A stretch of DNA of 40,429 nt from a bacterium (lineage in GTDB: Bacteria; Bacteroidota; Bacteroidia; NS11-12g; UBA9320): assembly GCA_018223105.1 (NCBI GenBank), contig JAAEYY010000012.1:906-41334 (forward strand), given 5' to 3'. The notes beneath the pieces are model-generated. The model ran no database searches. It had not been told where the DNA came from and saw nothing but the letters and a program-made list of their open reading frames with translations. Positions 8,559-17,662 of this stretch are shown one piece after another (positions within the stretch are counted from its first letter, which is position 1; each line of letters begins with the position of its first letter). A program made the translations under genes and the position numbers.

Positions 8559-11500
8559 ATGAAAGCTACTACAATGTGTTTAACAGTGGCAATCGCTGCT
8601 GGTATTTCTTGTTTTGTCGTACAAAAAAACCTAACAAACGACAATCTGATTGACCAGAAATCTGAATTCAATCCTAAAAAAATTTTTGACAAAAGGACTC
8701 GTGCAGACCTAGCGGCTGCTCAGAACTTTGAAATGACGATGGACCCTGAATTGGGTACCGTTCCAAGAGATCGTCTCTGGAAAGCCATCATCGACCTAAA
8801 AAATCGCGAGCGCTATGCAAACAAAACTGCAATTAGCGACGTAACTTGGGTCGAAAGAGGTCCTACAAACGTAGGTGGCCGTACAAGAGCCATCATGTTT
8901 GATCCGAACGATGCGACCAACAGAAAAGTATTTTCTGCAAGTGTTGCCGGAGGATTGTTTGTAACAGACGACGTTTTTGCCAGTACTCCTACCTGGACTC
9001 CTGTTGATGACTTTTTAGACAACATGGCGGTTACCTCCATTTGTGCTAACCCAACTAGTCCAGACACCATGTACTTCGGTACAGGTGAAGGCTTCATGAA
9101 CGCCGATGCCGTAAGAGGTGACGGAATTTTCATGAGTACGGATGCCGGTGACAACTGGACTCAACTTGGAAGTACTACCGGAGATAACTTCGATTATGTA
9201 CAAAAAGTGGTTTCTCTGGGAGACGGGCTTGTACTTGCTGCTTGTAGATCTTACACCTACAGTAATAGAGGTGGAATTATGAGATCAACAGACGGTGGAG
9301 CAACCTGGACCCGAACTCTACCTTCAAACACTCCTTATAGAGCGGCTGATATTGAAGTTGCTGCGAATGGAGACATTTACTGTACTATCGGACTAGGAAG
9401 TTACAACAGTTCTGATGACGGTATCTGGAAATCTACCGATAATGGAGCTACTTGGACTAAAGTTTATACCTGTAGTTCATCTCAAAGAAGAATTGAAATC
9501 GCAACTGCGCCTTCTAACAGTTCATACGTTTATGGTATCATCGAAGCTTCGAACTCCGTTGATGTCATGATTAGAACTACTAACGGAGGTTCTAGTTGGG
9601 ATACATTAAATAATATTAGCTGGCAAGATCAGTGTTCAGGCGGATCATCAAGTGATTTCACAAGAGGACAAGCTTGGTACGACTTAATTGCCGCAGTTGA
9701 CCCTAACGACGAAGATGTATTTGTTGTTGGAGGTATTGATCTTTTCAAAACTACGAATGGAGGATCTTCATGGACTCAGATTTCAAGCTGGGTTGGTTGT
9801 GGCGGATTCCCTGAAGTTCATGCCGATCAGCATACTTGGGTTTATGCACCCGGAAGTTCAGATACTGCGCTTGTTGGTAACGACGGTGGTATTTATGTAA
9901 CAGAAGATGCTAGTGCAAGTGGACCTGATTTCACTCACCAAGTAAACACTTACAACACAACACAATTTTATGCTTGTGCAATTCACCCTGATGCCGGAAG
10001 TAATTTCATGCTTGCAGGTGCTCAAGATAACGGAAGCCATAGATTTAGCTCTACCGGCTTGAACGCAACAACTGAAGTAACCGGAGGTGATGGCGCATTT
10101 TGTCATATCGACCAAAGTGACCCAAGCTACCAATACACCTCTTACGTTTATAGTTATATCTATCGATCATCAAACGGAGGAAGCTCATTCGGTTTGATTA
10201 CCGGATCAAGCACAGGTAGATTTATCAATGCCTCTGATTTTGATAATGATGCCGAAGTATTGTATGCCGGTGGATCAACCGGACAATACTGGAGAATTAC
10301 CAGTGCACACACCAATAATACTAGAACCACTGTTTCTGCTTCTTGGAGCGGGTTAGTTTCTGCTGTTACAGTAGATCCAAACACATCTAACAGAGTTTAC
10401 TTTGGTACAGGAAACGGTGAAATATATAGAGTAGACAATGCGAATGGAACGCCTAGTTTCATAAATATTAGAAGCAGTTCTATGTCAACCGGCTATGTAA
10501 GTTGTATCGCCATTGAAAATGGAGATGCAAACCATTTACTAGCTACATTCTCAAACTACGGAGTAAATAGTGTATGGGAATCAACAGACGCAGGAGCTAA
10601 CTGGACCTCAGTAGAAGGAAATTTACCTGATATGCCGGTTAGATGGGCAATCTTCAGTCCTCTTAATAGCGACCATGCAATGCTTGCAACTGAGCTTGGA
10701 GTTTGGTCTACAACTAACTTGAATGGCGGTTCAACGGATTGGGATCCTACCAATGACGGTTTAGCCAATGTAAGAGTAGATATGCTCCAATTGCGTGAAT
10801 CTGATTCAACTGTTGTTGCAGCTACACACGGTAGAGGTATGTATACTTATACCTTCAGTGAAATTGTTGCACCGGATTTTGAAGCGGATAAAACAACAGC
10901 CTACACTTGTGAAACTATCGATTTCTCAGATGGAAGTACAGGAGCAACAAGCTGGGAATGGGATTTCAATGATGATGGAATTACTGATGCAACTTCTCAA
11001 AACCCAAGCTGGAGCTATAGCTCAGGCGGTTATAAAACTGTAAAACTCACCATCAACGGAGATACCTCAGTTACAAAGACAGATTATATTCATATCCTGC
11101 CTAAGCTAGGAACTCCTTACACTACTTCAGATGGAGGGAATTTTGAGAATAACACATGGCATTTTGCGGCAAGCTCTTCTACGGGATCAAACTTGTGGGA
11201 AATTGGAGCTCCAAGTAATGCTATTTCAACGCTAAATTCTACAAATAATGGCTGGAAAACTGATTTGGACTCCGATTGTCCGGATGAGACTATTATTTGT
11301 CACCTTTACACTCCTTCATTCAACTTCTCAGCTTCAGGAAGCTATACCATTGCTTTCTACAAGAGTATGGAAGTTTTATTCTCTACCACCCCATATGCTG
11401 CGTTCATGCAATACAGTATAGATGGCGGTAATAGCTGGAGTAAACTAGGAACATATAATGACGCCAATGGAACCAACTGGTATAATAAAAATAATATCGA

Positions 11501-12761
11501 TGCAACAGTCTTAACTGATCAAGTGGGATGGCATGGTAATTTTAATAACCAATACACCGACCTCGATGTAAGTTCTCTTGCAGGAAATGCAGATGTAAGA
11601 TTCAGATTTGTGTTTAAGTCGAACTCAGCATGGAGTAGTTCAGGATTTGTGGATGGGTTTATGATTGATGACTTCTCAATTTCAGGAGCATCAAATGATC
11701 CGGACATTACGGTTGAAACGGCTCTGAATGCAAGTGCTACAGAAAATCTAGGTCCAAATGAAACTGTATATTTCTATTCAAACGATTGTAAACTGATTGC
11801 AAAAATCGAAAACCTAAGCAGTCATGATTACGGAGCTACAACAGTGCTTGTAGACAACGAAGGTACCGGTGTAATGAACTTCGACGGAAATACTGTAGCT
11901 TCTCAAAGAATTATGGAAAAAACAATCTTAATCACTCCAACTTCAAATAATAGTTCAGGAGATGTTAGGATTACAACATATTACACCTCAACTGAGGGAT
12001 CGAACTGGAAAAGTGCCACGGGATGGTATTATGCTCACCTTAACCAGATTAAGGCACCGGGCGCAATCACATCAGCGAGTAAGTCATCAACTATCCATGG
12101 TACAAATCCAACAATCGATTCAGCATTTGCAGGTGATAACATTGCTCTTACTTGTACTTACTCGAACGGATTCTCGGGTGTAGGTGCAGGTAAAGACGGC
12201 GCAGGCGGACCACTTCCGGTTGAGCTAATCAGCTTTACAGGTAGCAGAACTCCGGCCGAAGTATCGCTCAAATGGAGTACTGCTTCAGAAATCAACTCTG
12301 ATTATTTTGTTGTTGAACGTCAAACCTCGGAAGGATATATTGAGGTAACACGAGTAAAAGCAGCAGGAACTTCAAATGAAATTTTAAACTATTCTGCATT
12401 TGATGTAGACCCTAATGCAATGCGCGAGAATGTGCTTTATTACAGGTTGAGAATTGTAGATTTCGATGGTTCTGAGAGAATCAGTCCTGTAATTGCATTG
12501 AGTTTGGAAAGCCCAAAACTAATGGGAGTTTATCCAAACCCGGCTACGAACTATGTAGAGTTTAGGTTTGATCCTAAAGTGGCGCTAACCGTTGATCTAT
12601 TGTTCTACGATGTAGATGGAAAAATGGTGAAGCAATACGATAACATTAAAAATTATAGTCGCGTGGATATTCGTGAACTTCCGGTGGGGATGTACTTCAT
12701 TGAAATCAGAAGACACGACAATCTCACTATAGAGACCAGAAGAATTGTCGTTATACGTTAA
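8559..12761 (+). CDS. 1400-residue Asp-box beta-propeller protein with PKD domain and type A T9SS sorting domain
   Basis: An exported multidomain protein. After a hydrophobic N-terminus and a linker, a sortilin/VPS10-like propeller spans about 85-760 with seven visible Asp-box hairpins (STDAGDNW, STDGGATW, STDNGATW, TTNGGSSW twice, SSNGGSSF, STDAGANW). A PKD domain (about 770-850; WEWDFNDDG) is followed by a jelly-roll/MAM-like segment (about 860-1065; MQYSIDGGNSW, GFMIDDFSI), a second beta region, an FN3-like module (about 1218-1320; LPVELISFTG) and a type A T9SS domain (about 1325-1400; MGVYPNPATNY). It starts 38 bp after the type B cargo gene. The signal peptide lacks a clear AxA cleavage site. 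No enzymatic residues were identified. Confidence 0.9.
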   Translation: MKATTMCLTVAIAAGISCFVVQKNLTNDNLIDQKSEFNPKKIFDKRTRADLAAAQNFEMTMDPELGTVPRDRLWKAIIDLKNRERYANKTAISDVTWVERGPTNVGGRTRAIMFDPNDATNRKVFSASVAGGLFVTDDVFASTPTWTPVDDFLDNMAVTSICANPTSPDTMYFGTGEGFMNADAVRGDGIFMSTDAGDNWTQLGSTTGDNFDYVQKVVSLGDGLVLAACRSYTYSNRGGIMRSTDGGATWTRTLPSNTPYRAADIEVAANGDIYCTIGLGSYNSSDDGIWKSTDNGATWTKVYTCSSSQRRIEIATAPSNSSYVYGIIEASNSVDVMIRTTNGGSSWDTLNNISWQDQCSGGSSSDFTRGQAWYDLIAAVDPNDEDVFVVGGIDLFKTTNGGSSWTQISSWVGCGGFPEVHADQHTWVYAPGSSDTALVGNDGGIYVTEDASASGPDFTHQVNTYNTTQFYACAIHPDAGSNFMLAGAQDNGSHRFSSTGLNATTEVTGGDGAFCHIDQSDPSYQYTSYVYSYIYRSSNGGSSFGLITGSSTGRFINASDFDNDAEVLYAGGSTGQYWRITSAHTNNTRTTVSASWSGLVSAVTVDPNTSNRVYFGTGNGEIYRVDNANGTPSFINIRSSSMSTGYVSCIAIENGDANHLLATFSNYGVNSVWESTDAGANWTSVEGNLPDMPVRWAIFSPLNSDHAMLATELGVWSTTNLNGGSTDWDPTNDGLANVRVDMLQLRESDSTVVAATHGRGMYTYTFSEIVAPDFEADKTTAYTCETIDFSDGSTGATSWEWDFNDDGITDATSQNPSWSYSSGGYKTVKLTINGDTSVTKTDYIHILPKLGTPYTTSDGGNFENNTWHFAASSSTGSNLWEIGAPSNAISTLNSTNNGWKTDLDSDCPDETIICHLYTPSFNFSASGSYTIAFYKSMEVLFSTTPYAAFMQYSIDGGNSWSKLGTYNDANGTNWYNKNNIDATVLTDQVGWHGNFNNQYTDLDVSSLAGNADVRFRFVFKSNSAWSSSGFVDGFMIDDFSISGASNDPDITVETALNASATENLGPNETVYFYSNDCKLIAKIENLSSHDYGATTVLVDNEGTGVMNFDGNTVASQRIMEKTILITPTSNNSSGDVRITTYYTSTEGSNWKSATGWYYAHLNQIKAPGAITSASKSSTIHGTNPTIDSAFAGDNIALTCTYSNGFSGVGAGKDGAGGPLPVELISFTGSRTPAEVSLKWSTASEINSDYFVVERQTSEGYIEVTRVKAAGTSNEILNYSAFDVDPNAMRENVLYYRLRIVDFDGSERISPVIALSLESPKLMGVYPNPATNYVEFRFDPKVALTVDLLFYDVDGKMVKQYDNIKNYSRVDIRELPVGMYFIEIRRHDNLTIETRRIVVIR

Positions 12762-12778
12762 TTAAACACAAATTAGGT

Positions 12779-12810
12779 TAAAAAAGGGCTTCAGTAATGT
12801 GGCCCTTTTT
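12779..12810 (+). terminator. Rho-independent terminator after the 1400-residue cargo gene
   Basis: AAAAAGGGC (12781-12789) pairs with GCCCTTTTT (12802-12810) across a 12-nt loop, giving a 9-bp stem that runs into a T-run. It separates the first two cargo genes from the next secreted protein, whose promoter box begins at the last T of the stem. Confidence 0.85.
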
Positions 12811-12817
12811 ATTTTCG
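12810..12817 (+). promoter_or_regulatory. -7 promoter element of the Asp-box protein gene
   Basis: TATTTTCG (TAnnTTCG) ends 4 nt before the ATG at 12822 and directly abuts the upstream terminator. The position gives an independent reason to expect a promoter here. Confidence 0.5.
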
Positions 12818-12821
12818 TAGC

Positions 12822-14414
12822 ATGCGAAAAATGCTTCTCCTCTTATTGCTGGTCCCAATGGGTCTGTTTGCACAGATTAATATTTATGATGTACATCAAA
12901 ACGAAGACTATGATCCAAACGAAACTACTGTTGCAATCAATCCAAATAATCCTGCTGAGATCGTGGCAGGTTCCAACATCAATAATATCTACCACAGCTT
13001 AGACAGCGGTAAAACCTGGTCGGAATACAGCGCTACTTCAGAGCACGGGGTGTATGGAGATCCTGTTTTTCACTATTCCGCCGGAGATCTGTTCTTTACA
13101 CATCTAAGTGCCACTCCGGGGAAGAAGTACATGGATTGGTTTGATCGAATTGTTGTTCAAAAAATTGAAGATATCAGTACTTGGGAAGAAACCAGCTATG
13201 GCGTAGGACATAACGACCCAAAAATGCAAGACAAACCTTGGTTGAGCAGTGATAATGTAGAAGATTCTAAGTTTACGGGAAATGTTTACCTCACCTGGAC
13301 CGAGTTCGACAAATACGAAAGTGATGACCCAGAGGATCGTAGCAGAATCAGATTTTCTCGCTACACTCCCTCTTCAAATGAGTTTTCTGATGCAATCACA
13401 ATCTCTGATCACACCGGTGATTGTATGGACTCCGACAGTACAATGGAAGGCGCAACAACGGCCGTTGGAAAATACGGGGAGGTATTTGCAGTCTGGTCAG
13501 GACAGAACAAGCTTTGGTTTGATCTTAGCTTAGATGGTGGTATTACCTGGGGTGAAGACAAAGAATTAGCCAGCCATGTTAAAGGATGGAATATTGACAT
13601 GAAGAATATTTTTCGTGCTAATGGTATGCCTTTCATCTGCACAGATACCAAAGAAAACATTATTTATGTCTGCTGGGCAGATGAGTTTTTAGGTAATGCT
13701 GATATCTGGTTGATCTATTCAAAAGATCAGGGTAGAACATGGTCTAATCGAATTAAAATGAATCAGGATGATACAGAGCGTGCTCAATACATGCCGAACA
13801 TTACCCTAAATCAATCCACGGGTGAAGTCATGGTGGCATATTTCGATCAAAGAAATTCTGCTGAAGCATACTACTACGATATCTATATGAGTACCTACAA
13901 GGCCGGCGGTGTTGTGAAAGATTATAGAATTAGCCCAACATCAATTCCACTACCGGGCAACCTGGTTTTCTATGGAGACTACATCGACATCGACCATCAG
14001 AAAGGACTAACAGCCATTGCTTACCCGGTCTACAAAGGCTTTAAATCAGACATTCGAGTTGCTGTCTTTCAAGAACAAGATTTGCAGCAAGCCAATTCAG
14101 CCGACATCAATCAAATTTCGGTTTGTCTTAATAAAGGAGCTTCGCAGTTTGTTATTTCTGCTCAAGAAGCATGTGAGGTCAAATTGAAGGTGAAGTACAC
14201 ATATCAGCCCATCACAGGAGAAAACACCAAGAAATCAAAAGAGAAAATAAAAATAAAGACTGCTTTAAAGAGCGGTAATGAAGTGGTACTTTGGAATGAA
14301 GCTTTGAGTGCAGGAATCTATTCATTCCGGTTCAAATACAAAATTAAAGGCCTGAGCACAGGGCGTGTAACCCGCTTCAAATCTGGGAAAAAGCTAATCT
14401 TCAGCACGCCGTAA
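12822..14414 (+). CDS. Exported sialidase-fold (Asp-box/BNR) protein without a sorting domain
   Basis: A 530-residue protein with a clear signal peptide (MRKMLLLLLLVPMGLFA, cut before Q at 18). A six-bladed sialidase-type propeller spans about 20-420, with Asp-boxes SLDSGKTWSEY, SLDGGITWGED and SKDQGRTWSNR. The C-terminal about 100 residues form a Lys-rich beta segment (VKLKVKYTY, SFRFKYKIKG) that I cannot assign. No T9SS type A or B sorting domain is seen, unlike the two cargo genes upstream, so it may remain periplasmic or be exported another way. I could not confirm a sialidase arginine triad, so carbohydrate hydrolysis should not be assumed. Confidence 0.82.
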   Translation: MRKMLLLLLLVPMGLFAQINIYDVHQNEDYDPNETTVAINPNNPAEIVAGSNINNIYHSLDSGKTWSEYSATSEHGVYGDPVFHYSAGDLFFTHLSATPGKKYMDWFDRIVVQKIEDISTWEETSYGVGHNDPKMQDKPWLSSDNVEDSKFTGNVYLTWTEFDKYESDDPEDRSRIRFSRYTPSSNEFSDAITISDHTGDCMDSDSTMEGATTAVGKYGEVFAVWSGQNKLWFDLSLDGGITWGEDKELASHVKGWNIDMKNIFRANGMPFICTDTKENIIYVCWADEFLGNADIWLIYSKDQGRTWSNRIKMNQDDTERAQYMPNITLNQSTGEVMVAYFDQRNSAEAYYYDIYMSTYKAGGVVKDYRISPTSIPLPGNLVFYGDYIDIDHQKGLTAIAYPVYKGFKSDIRVAVFQEQDLQQANSADINQISVCLNKGASQFVISAQEACEVKLKVKYTYQPITGENTKKSKEKIKIKTALKSGNEVVLWNEALSAGIYSFRFKYKIKGLSTGRVTRFKSGKKLIFSTP

Positions 14415-14421
14415 GTATTAA

Positions 14422-14452
14422 TTGATTATTCTATTGAAAAACCCTTATTTTG
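14422..14452 (+). promoter_or_regulatory. Candidate promoter of the PpiD-like gene
   Basis: TTG at 14422-14424, a 20-nt spacer, then TTATTTTG (7 of 8 to TAnnTTTG) at 14445-14452. This leaves a leader of about 20 nt before the ATG at 14477. The spacing fits the Bacteroidota -33/-7 promoter layout. Confidence 0.4.
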
Positions 14453-14476
14453 CAAACTATTTTTTAAAAGGCGAAC

Positions 14477-16624
14477 ATGTCAGATAAATACAATAAAGAA
14501 GAGGAGAGTGTCTTACAGAAGATACAAAACCAAACCGGCTGCTTACTGCTGGTAATTGGTGTGGCTATGTTAGCGTTCGTACTAACCGACTTATTAAGTT
14601 CTAGAACCGGAATCTTTGGCGGAGGTCCGTCAGCCAACGCAGTTGGAGAGATTAACGGAGAATCTGTTTCATATACTGAATACGATAACAGATATAAAAC
14701 TACCCTGTTAAGAGCACAACAAAACAATCCCGGGCTTGAGATTAACGCTCAAATGCAAGAATCATTTAAGCAGCAAGCTTGGAATTCTATTGTGCAAGAG
14801 AAATTGGTTCAAAGAGAGTACAACGACTTAGGACTTACTGTTAGTGGAGCAGAGCTAGAGGACATCACCTTAGGTGCAAATACTCACCCTCAGCTTCAGC
14901 AGGCCTTTAAAAACCCTGAAACAAATCAGTTTGACAAAGCAGCACTCTCTAAGTTTTTACGAGAAGACATTCAAACCAATCCTGATGCAAAAGAGCAATG
15001 GATCATTTTTGAAAATGAGCTTACCAAGCAAATTGTAACGGAGAAATACACTCAGCTACTCGAGCTATCTTACTATGTAACTGAACTTGAGGCTAGACAT
15101 GCAATATTTGAAGAGCAGGCAGTAAGAGGAGTAAATGTGGTTGGTCTAAACTATGCGACAATAGCAGATTCAACGATTTCTGTTAGTGATGCTGAGATTA
15201 AAGCATACCTAAACGATCATAAAGCTGAATACGAGCAAGAAGCGAGCAGAGACATTGAATACGTGAAGCTCAATGTAATTGCAACTGCTGAAGACACTGC
15301 TTCTGCTGCAAAATACATTACAGATATTAAACCGAGATTTGAGAAATCTGAGGACGACTCAAGTTTTGTGAGCATCAATAATTCAGAGACTCCATTTGAT
15401 CCATCATACTTACCTCGAGGAAAATTCTCTTCTGATGTAGAAGATGATATTTTTAACGCAGATAACGGAGAAGTCTTAGGTCCTTATCTAAACAGCGGGG
15501 TCTATTCATTATTCAAAGTAGTGGATGTTAAGCAAGATAGTATATCATCTGTACGAGCCAGCCACATTCTGTTTAGAGCAAATAGTGGCGATACTTTGCA
15601 AGCTTTGGCAGATGCGAGAAAAGCACTAGCTGATATCAGAGCAGGGCGAGCGGATTTCGCAGAACTTGCAAAAGAGAAAAACGTTGATGCAAGTAGAAAT
15701 CAAGGTGGAGATTTAGGATGGCTTAGAAAAGAAAGCTTTAATGCTCCTAAGAAATTTATTGATGAAGCTAAGAGAACACCGGTTGGAGGATACTTTATTG
15801 TTAAGACCAAACAAGGTGCACAATTAGGTAAAGTTACTGGTGCTCCAACTCGTAAAACAGTTCAGGTAGCGCAAATGTCTGTTAGAGTTGATGCCAGCAC
15901 CGAAACTGATAGAGCAGTTTACAGACAAGCAGGTGAGCTATTATCTGCCATAAGTACCGAAGAAGGGACATTTGAAGAGATTGTTGAGCGAAATAAATTC
16001 ACCAAAGGTGTAGCGAAAAACATCAATGAAAAAGACCGTAGAGTTTCAGGAATTGACAACGGTAACATTGTAGCACGATGGTTATTTGCAGACGACACCG
16101 AAGAAGGCGATGTATCAGACATTCTTGAATTTGATAACATGTATGTAATTGCTCGTGTGAGTAAAGTAAGAGAAGAAGGAATGCCTGATATCGAAGATGT
16201 TAGAGAAAAAATTGAACCTTTGGTTAGAGATCAGAAAAAAGCAGAGAAGTTGAGACCACAGGTTGAAGAGGCTATTGCCAAAGCTGAAGGTGCTACCGCT
16301 CTTGCAAAAGAACTCAACACGGTTGTAACCCCGGTACCCGACCTTAATTATAGAGATGGCAACATCCCTTATGTTGGTCAGGACGAAAAGCTGGTTGGAG
16401 CTGCATTCGGAACAAAAATTGGTGAAAGAACTGATGTTTTAACCGGTAAGAACGGTGTATATGTGATTTTTGTTGAACGTGAGGCTGAGATTAAATTCCC
16501 GGATGACCTTACCGAGAAACAAGTAGAGCTAAGAGAGCAAAAAACACAAACTCTTGCACCTGCAGTTGAACAAGCACTGGTTGATCTAGGAAACGTGAAA
16601 GATCAGCGTTATAAATTCTACTAA
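14477..16624 (+). CDS. PpiD-like membrane-anchored periplasmic peptidyl-prolyl isomerase (SurA_N / PPIC)
   Basis: A 715-residue foldase. A short cytosolic N-terminus and one transmembrane helix (about 21-40; CLLLVIGVAMLAFVL) anchor it in the inner membrane. A SurA-like chaperone region follows (about 55-330), then a parvulin PPIC domain (about 358-455; VRASHILFRA, GGDLGWLRKESF, FIVKTKQGAQLGKV) and a C-terminal helical/beta region. This matches the PpiD architecture, with roughly a hundred more residues than Escherichia coli PpiD. It should assist folding of proteins leaving the Sec translocon. Lying just behind a run of large exported proteins is consistent with that job, but the genes have separate promoters. 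Confidence 0.9.
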   Translation: MSDKYNKEEESVLQKIQNQTGCLLLVIGVAMLAFVLTDLLSSRTGIFGGGPSANAVGEINGESVSYTEYDNRYKTTLLRAQQNNPGLEINAQMQESFKQQAWNSIVQEKLVQREYNDLGLTVSGAELEDITLGANTHPQLQQAFKNPETNQFDKAALSKFLREDIQTNPDAKEQWIIFENELTKQIVTEKYTQLLELSYYVTELEARHAIFEEQAVRGVNVVGLNYATIADSTISVSDAEIKAYLNDHKAEYEQEASRDIEYVKLNVIATAEDTASAAKYITDIKPRFEKSEDDSSFVSINNSETPFDPSYLPRGKFSSDVEDDIFNADNGEVLGPYLNSGVYSLFKVVDVKQDSISSVRASHILFRANSGDTLQALADARKALADIRAGRADFAELAKEKNVDASRNQGGDLGWLRKESFNAPKKFIDEAKRTPVGGYFIVKTKQGAQLGKVTGAPTRKTVQVAQMSVRVDASTETDRAVYRQAGELLSAISTEEGTFEEIVERNKFTKGVAKNINEKDRRVSGIDNGNIVARWLFADDTEEGDVSDILEFDNMYVIARVSKVREEGMPDIEDVREKIEPLVRDQKKAEKLRPQVEEAIAKAEGATALAKELNTVVTPVPDLNYRDGNIPYVGQDEKLVGAAFGTKIGERTDVLTGKNGVYVIFVEREAEIKFPDDLTEKQVELREQKTQTLAPAVEQALVDLGNVKDQRYKFY

Positions 16625-16661
16625 GATTCAATTTTCATTTGAAAATATAAAATACACGAAG

Positions 16662-17423
16662 GTGGGGACTGGTCCTCACCTTTGTTTTTTACACGGGTTT
16701 TGTGAAAGCTCACAGCTTTGGGATCCGGTGATAGAGAGTATCAGCAATCAATTCACCTGCATCACAATAGACCTGCCCGGGTTCGGCAATAATCGAGAGA
16801 TTGCGATCGGTTCTTTGGCAGAGCAAGCCACTGCATTAAACCGTCTTCTAGCGCAATTCAAGCAAAAGATTATCCTTTACGGTCACTCTATGGGTGGATA
16901 TATCGCAATTGAGATGTTGAGTCAGAATCCAGAGCTTTTTCAAGGCATTGGTTTAATACATTCTACCGCCAAAGCGGATAGCGATGAAATCAAGGAAAGA
17001 AGAAGTAAGGTGAACGCATTTCTTGAACACCATCCTAAAGAAGAATTCCTAAAACCTTTTAGCAAAAGCTTGGTAGCTGAACATCGTATTGATGAAATTG
17101 GTCATAGGACATATGATCTTGTCAAGGAAACTTCAAGGGAATCTATCATAGCGGCTAATAATGCTATGATGCAAAGGAAGGATCACATAAGCACCTTGGA
17201 ACAGACCCATCATCCCATTTTCTTTTTATGTGGTTCTGAAGATAGTTTCTTTACTCCCGATCTCATTTATAGCCAAGCAGTCCTATGTAATATTGCTATG
17301 GTTTGCACAATTAAGCAATGTGGACACCTCTCAATGTATGAGGCTTCTAAAGAATGCGCCAATAAAATTGTAGAATTTGCCTTGTTCTGCGATCAGTGGA
17401 TCACATCAAAACCATTAGCTTGA
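16662..17423 (+). CDS. Alpha/beta hydrolase
   Basis: A 253-residue alpha/beta-hydrolase-fold protein. The nucleophile elbow is GHSMGG, the oxyanion-hole HG lies in FLHGF, the acid is probably the Asp of CGSEDSFF, and the catalytic His is in CGHLSMYE. The substrate cannot be inferred. The only canonical start in frame is GTG 16662, giving a very short MGTGPHLCFLHGF. The open frame continues upstream with residues that look like the normal first strand of the family (IQFSFENIKYTKV, from about 16626), but no ATG, GTG or TTG precedes them. The true start may be a rare ATT at 16626. The 3' end overlaps the convergent acylphosphatase gene by 31 bp. Confidence 0.82.
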   Translation: MGTGPHLCFLHGFCESSQLWDPVIESISNQFTCITIDLPGFGNNREIAIGSLAEQATALNRLLAQFKQKIILYGHSMGGYIAIEMLSQNPELFQGIGLIHSTAKADSDEIKERRSKVNAFLEHHPKEEFLKPFSKSLVAEHRIDEIGHRTYDLVKETSRESIIAANNAMMQRKDHISTLEQTHHPIFFLCGSEDSFFTPDLIYSQAVLCNIAMVCTIKQCGHLSMYEASKECANKIVEFALFCDQWITSKPLA

Positions 17424-17662
17424 ATTTCGGGATTCTCTTCGATTTTAACCTCTTTTACACGGGCTAAAGCCGGTCCCTTCTTACACCACGAGGTCATTTC
17501 TTTAACCGCAGCCTCCTCCCCTTTCATACCTAAAGAAACTGAGCCATCTTCTTCATTCTTCACATACCCTTCCAAGCCCAGCATTTTAGCCTTCTGAACT
17601 GCAGAGGCCCTGTAGTAAACCCCTTGTACTTTTCCTGATATAGTTAATTTCCTACTGATCAT
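17393..17662 (-). CDS. acyP: Acylphosphatase
   Basis: An 89-residue ferredoxin-like alpha/beta protein that hydrolyses acyl phosphates. The signature GKVQGVYYR carries the phosphate-binding loop and catalytic Arg, and the catalytic Asn lies in GYVKNEEDGSV. The start is the ATG at 17662 (MISRKLTISG): it gives the standard length and overlaps the upstream DUF2147 stop as ATGA, indicating translational coupling. The frame upstream of it (to 17698) runs inside DUF2147 and is not expected to be translated. The 3' end overlaps the convergent hydrolase gene by 31 bp. Confidence 0.93.
   Translation of the reverse strand: MISRKLTISGKVQGVYYRASAVQKAKMLGLEGYVKNEEDGSVSLGMKGEEAAVKEMTSWCKKGPALARVKEVKIEENPEIQANGFDVIH

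Noticed and set aside
12822..14414. Annotation of the Asp-box protein as an active exo-sialidase
   Set aside because: Asp-boxes show only the propeller fold. I could not identify the arginine triad, the catalytic Tyr/Glu pair or an RIP-type motif.
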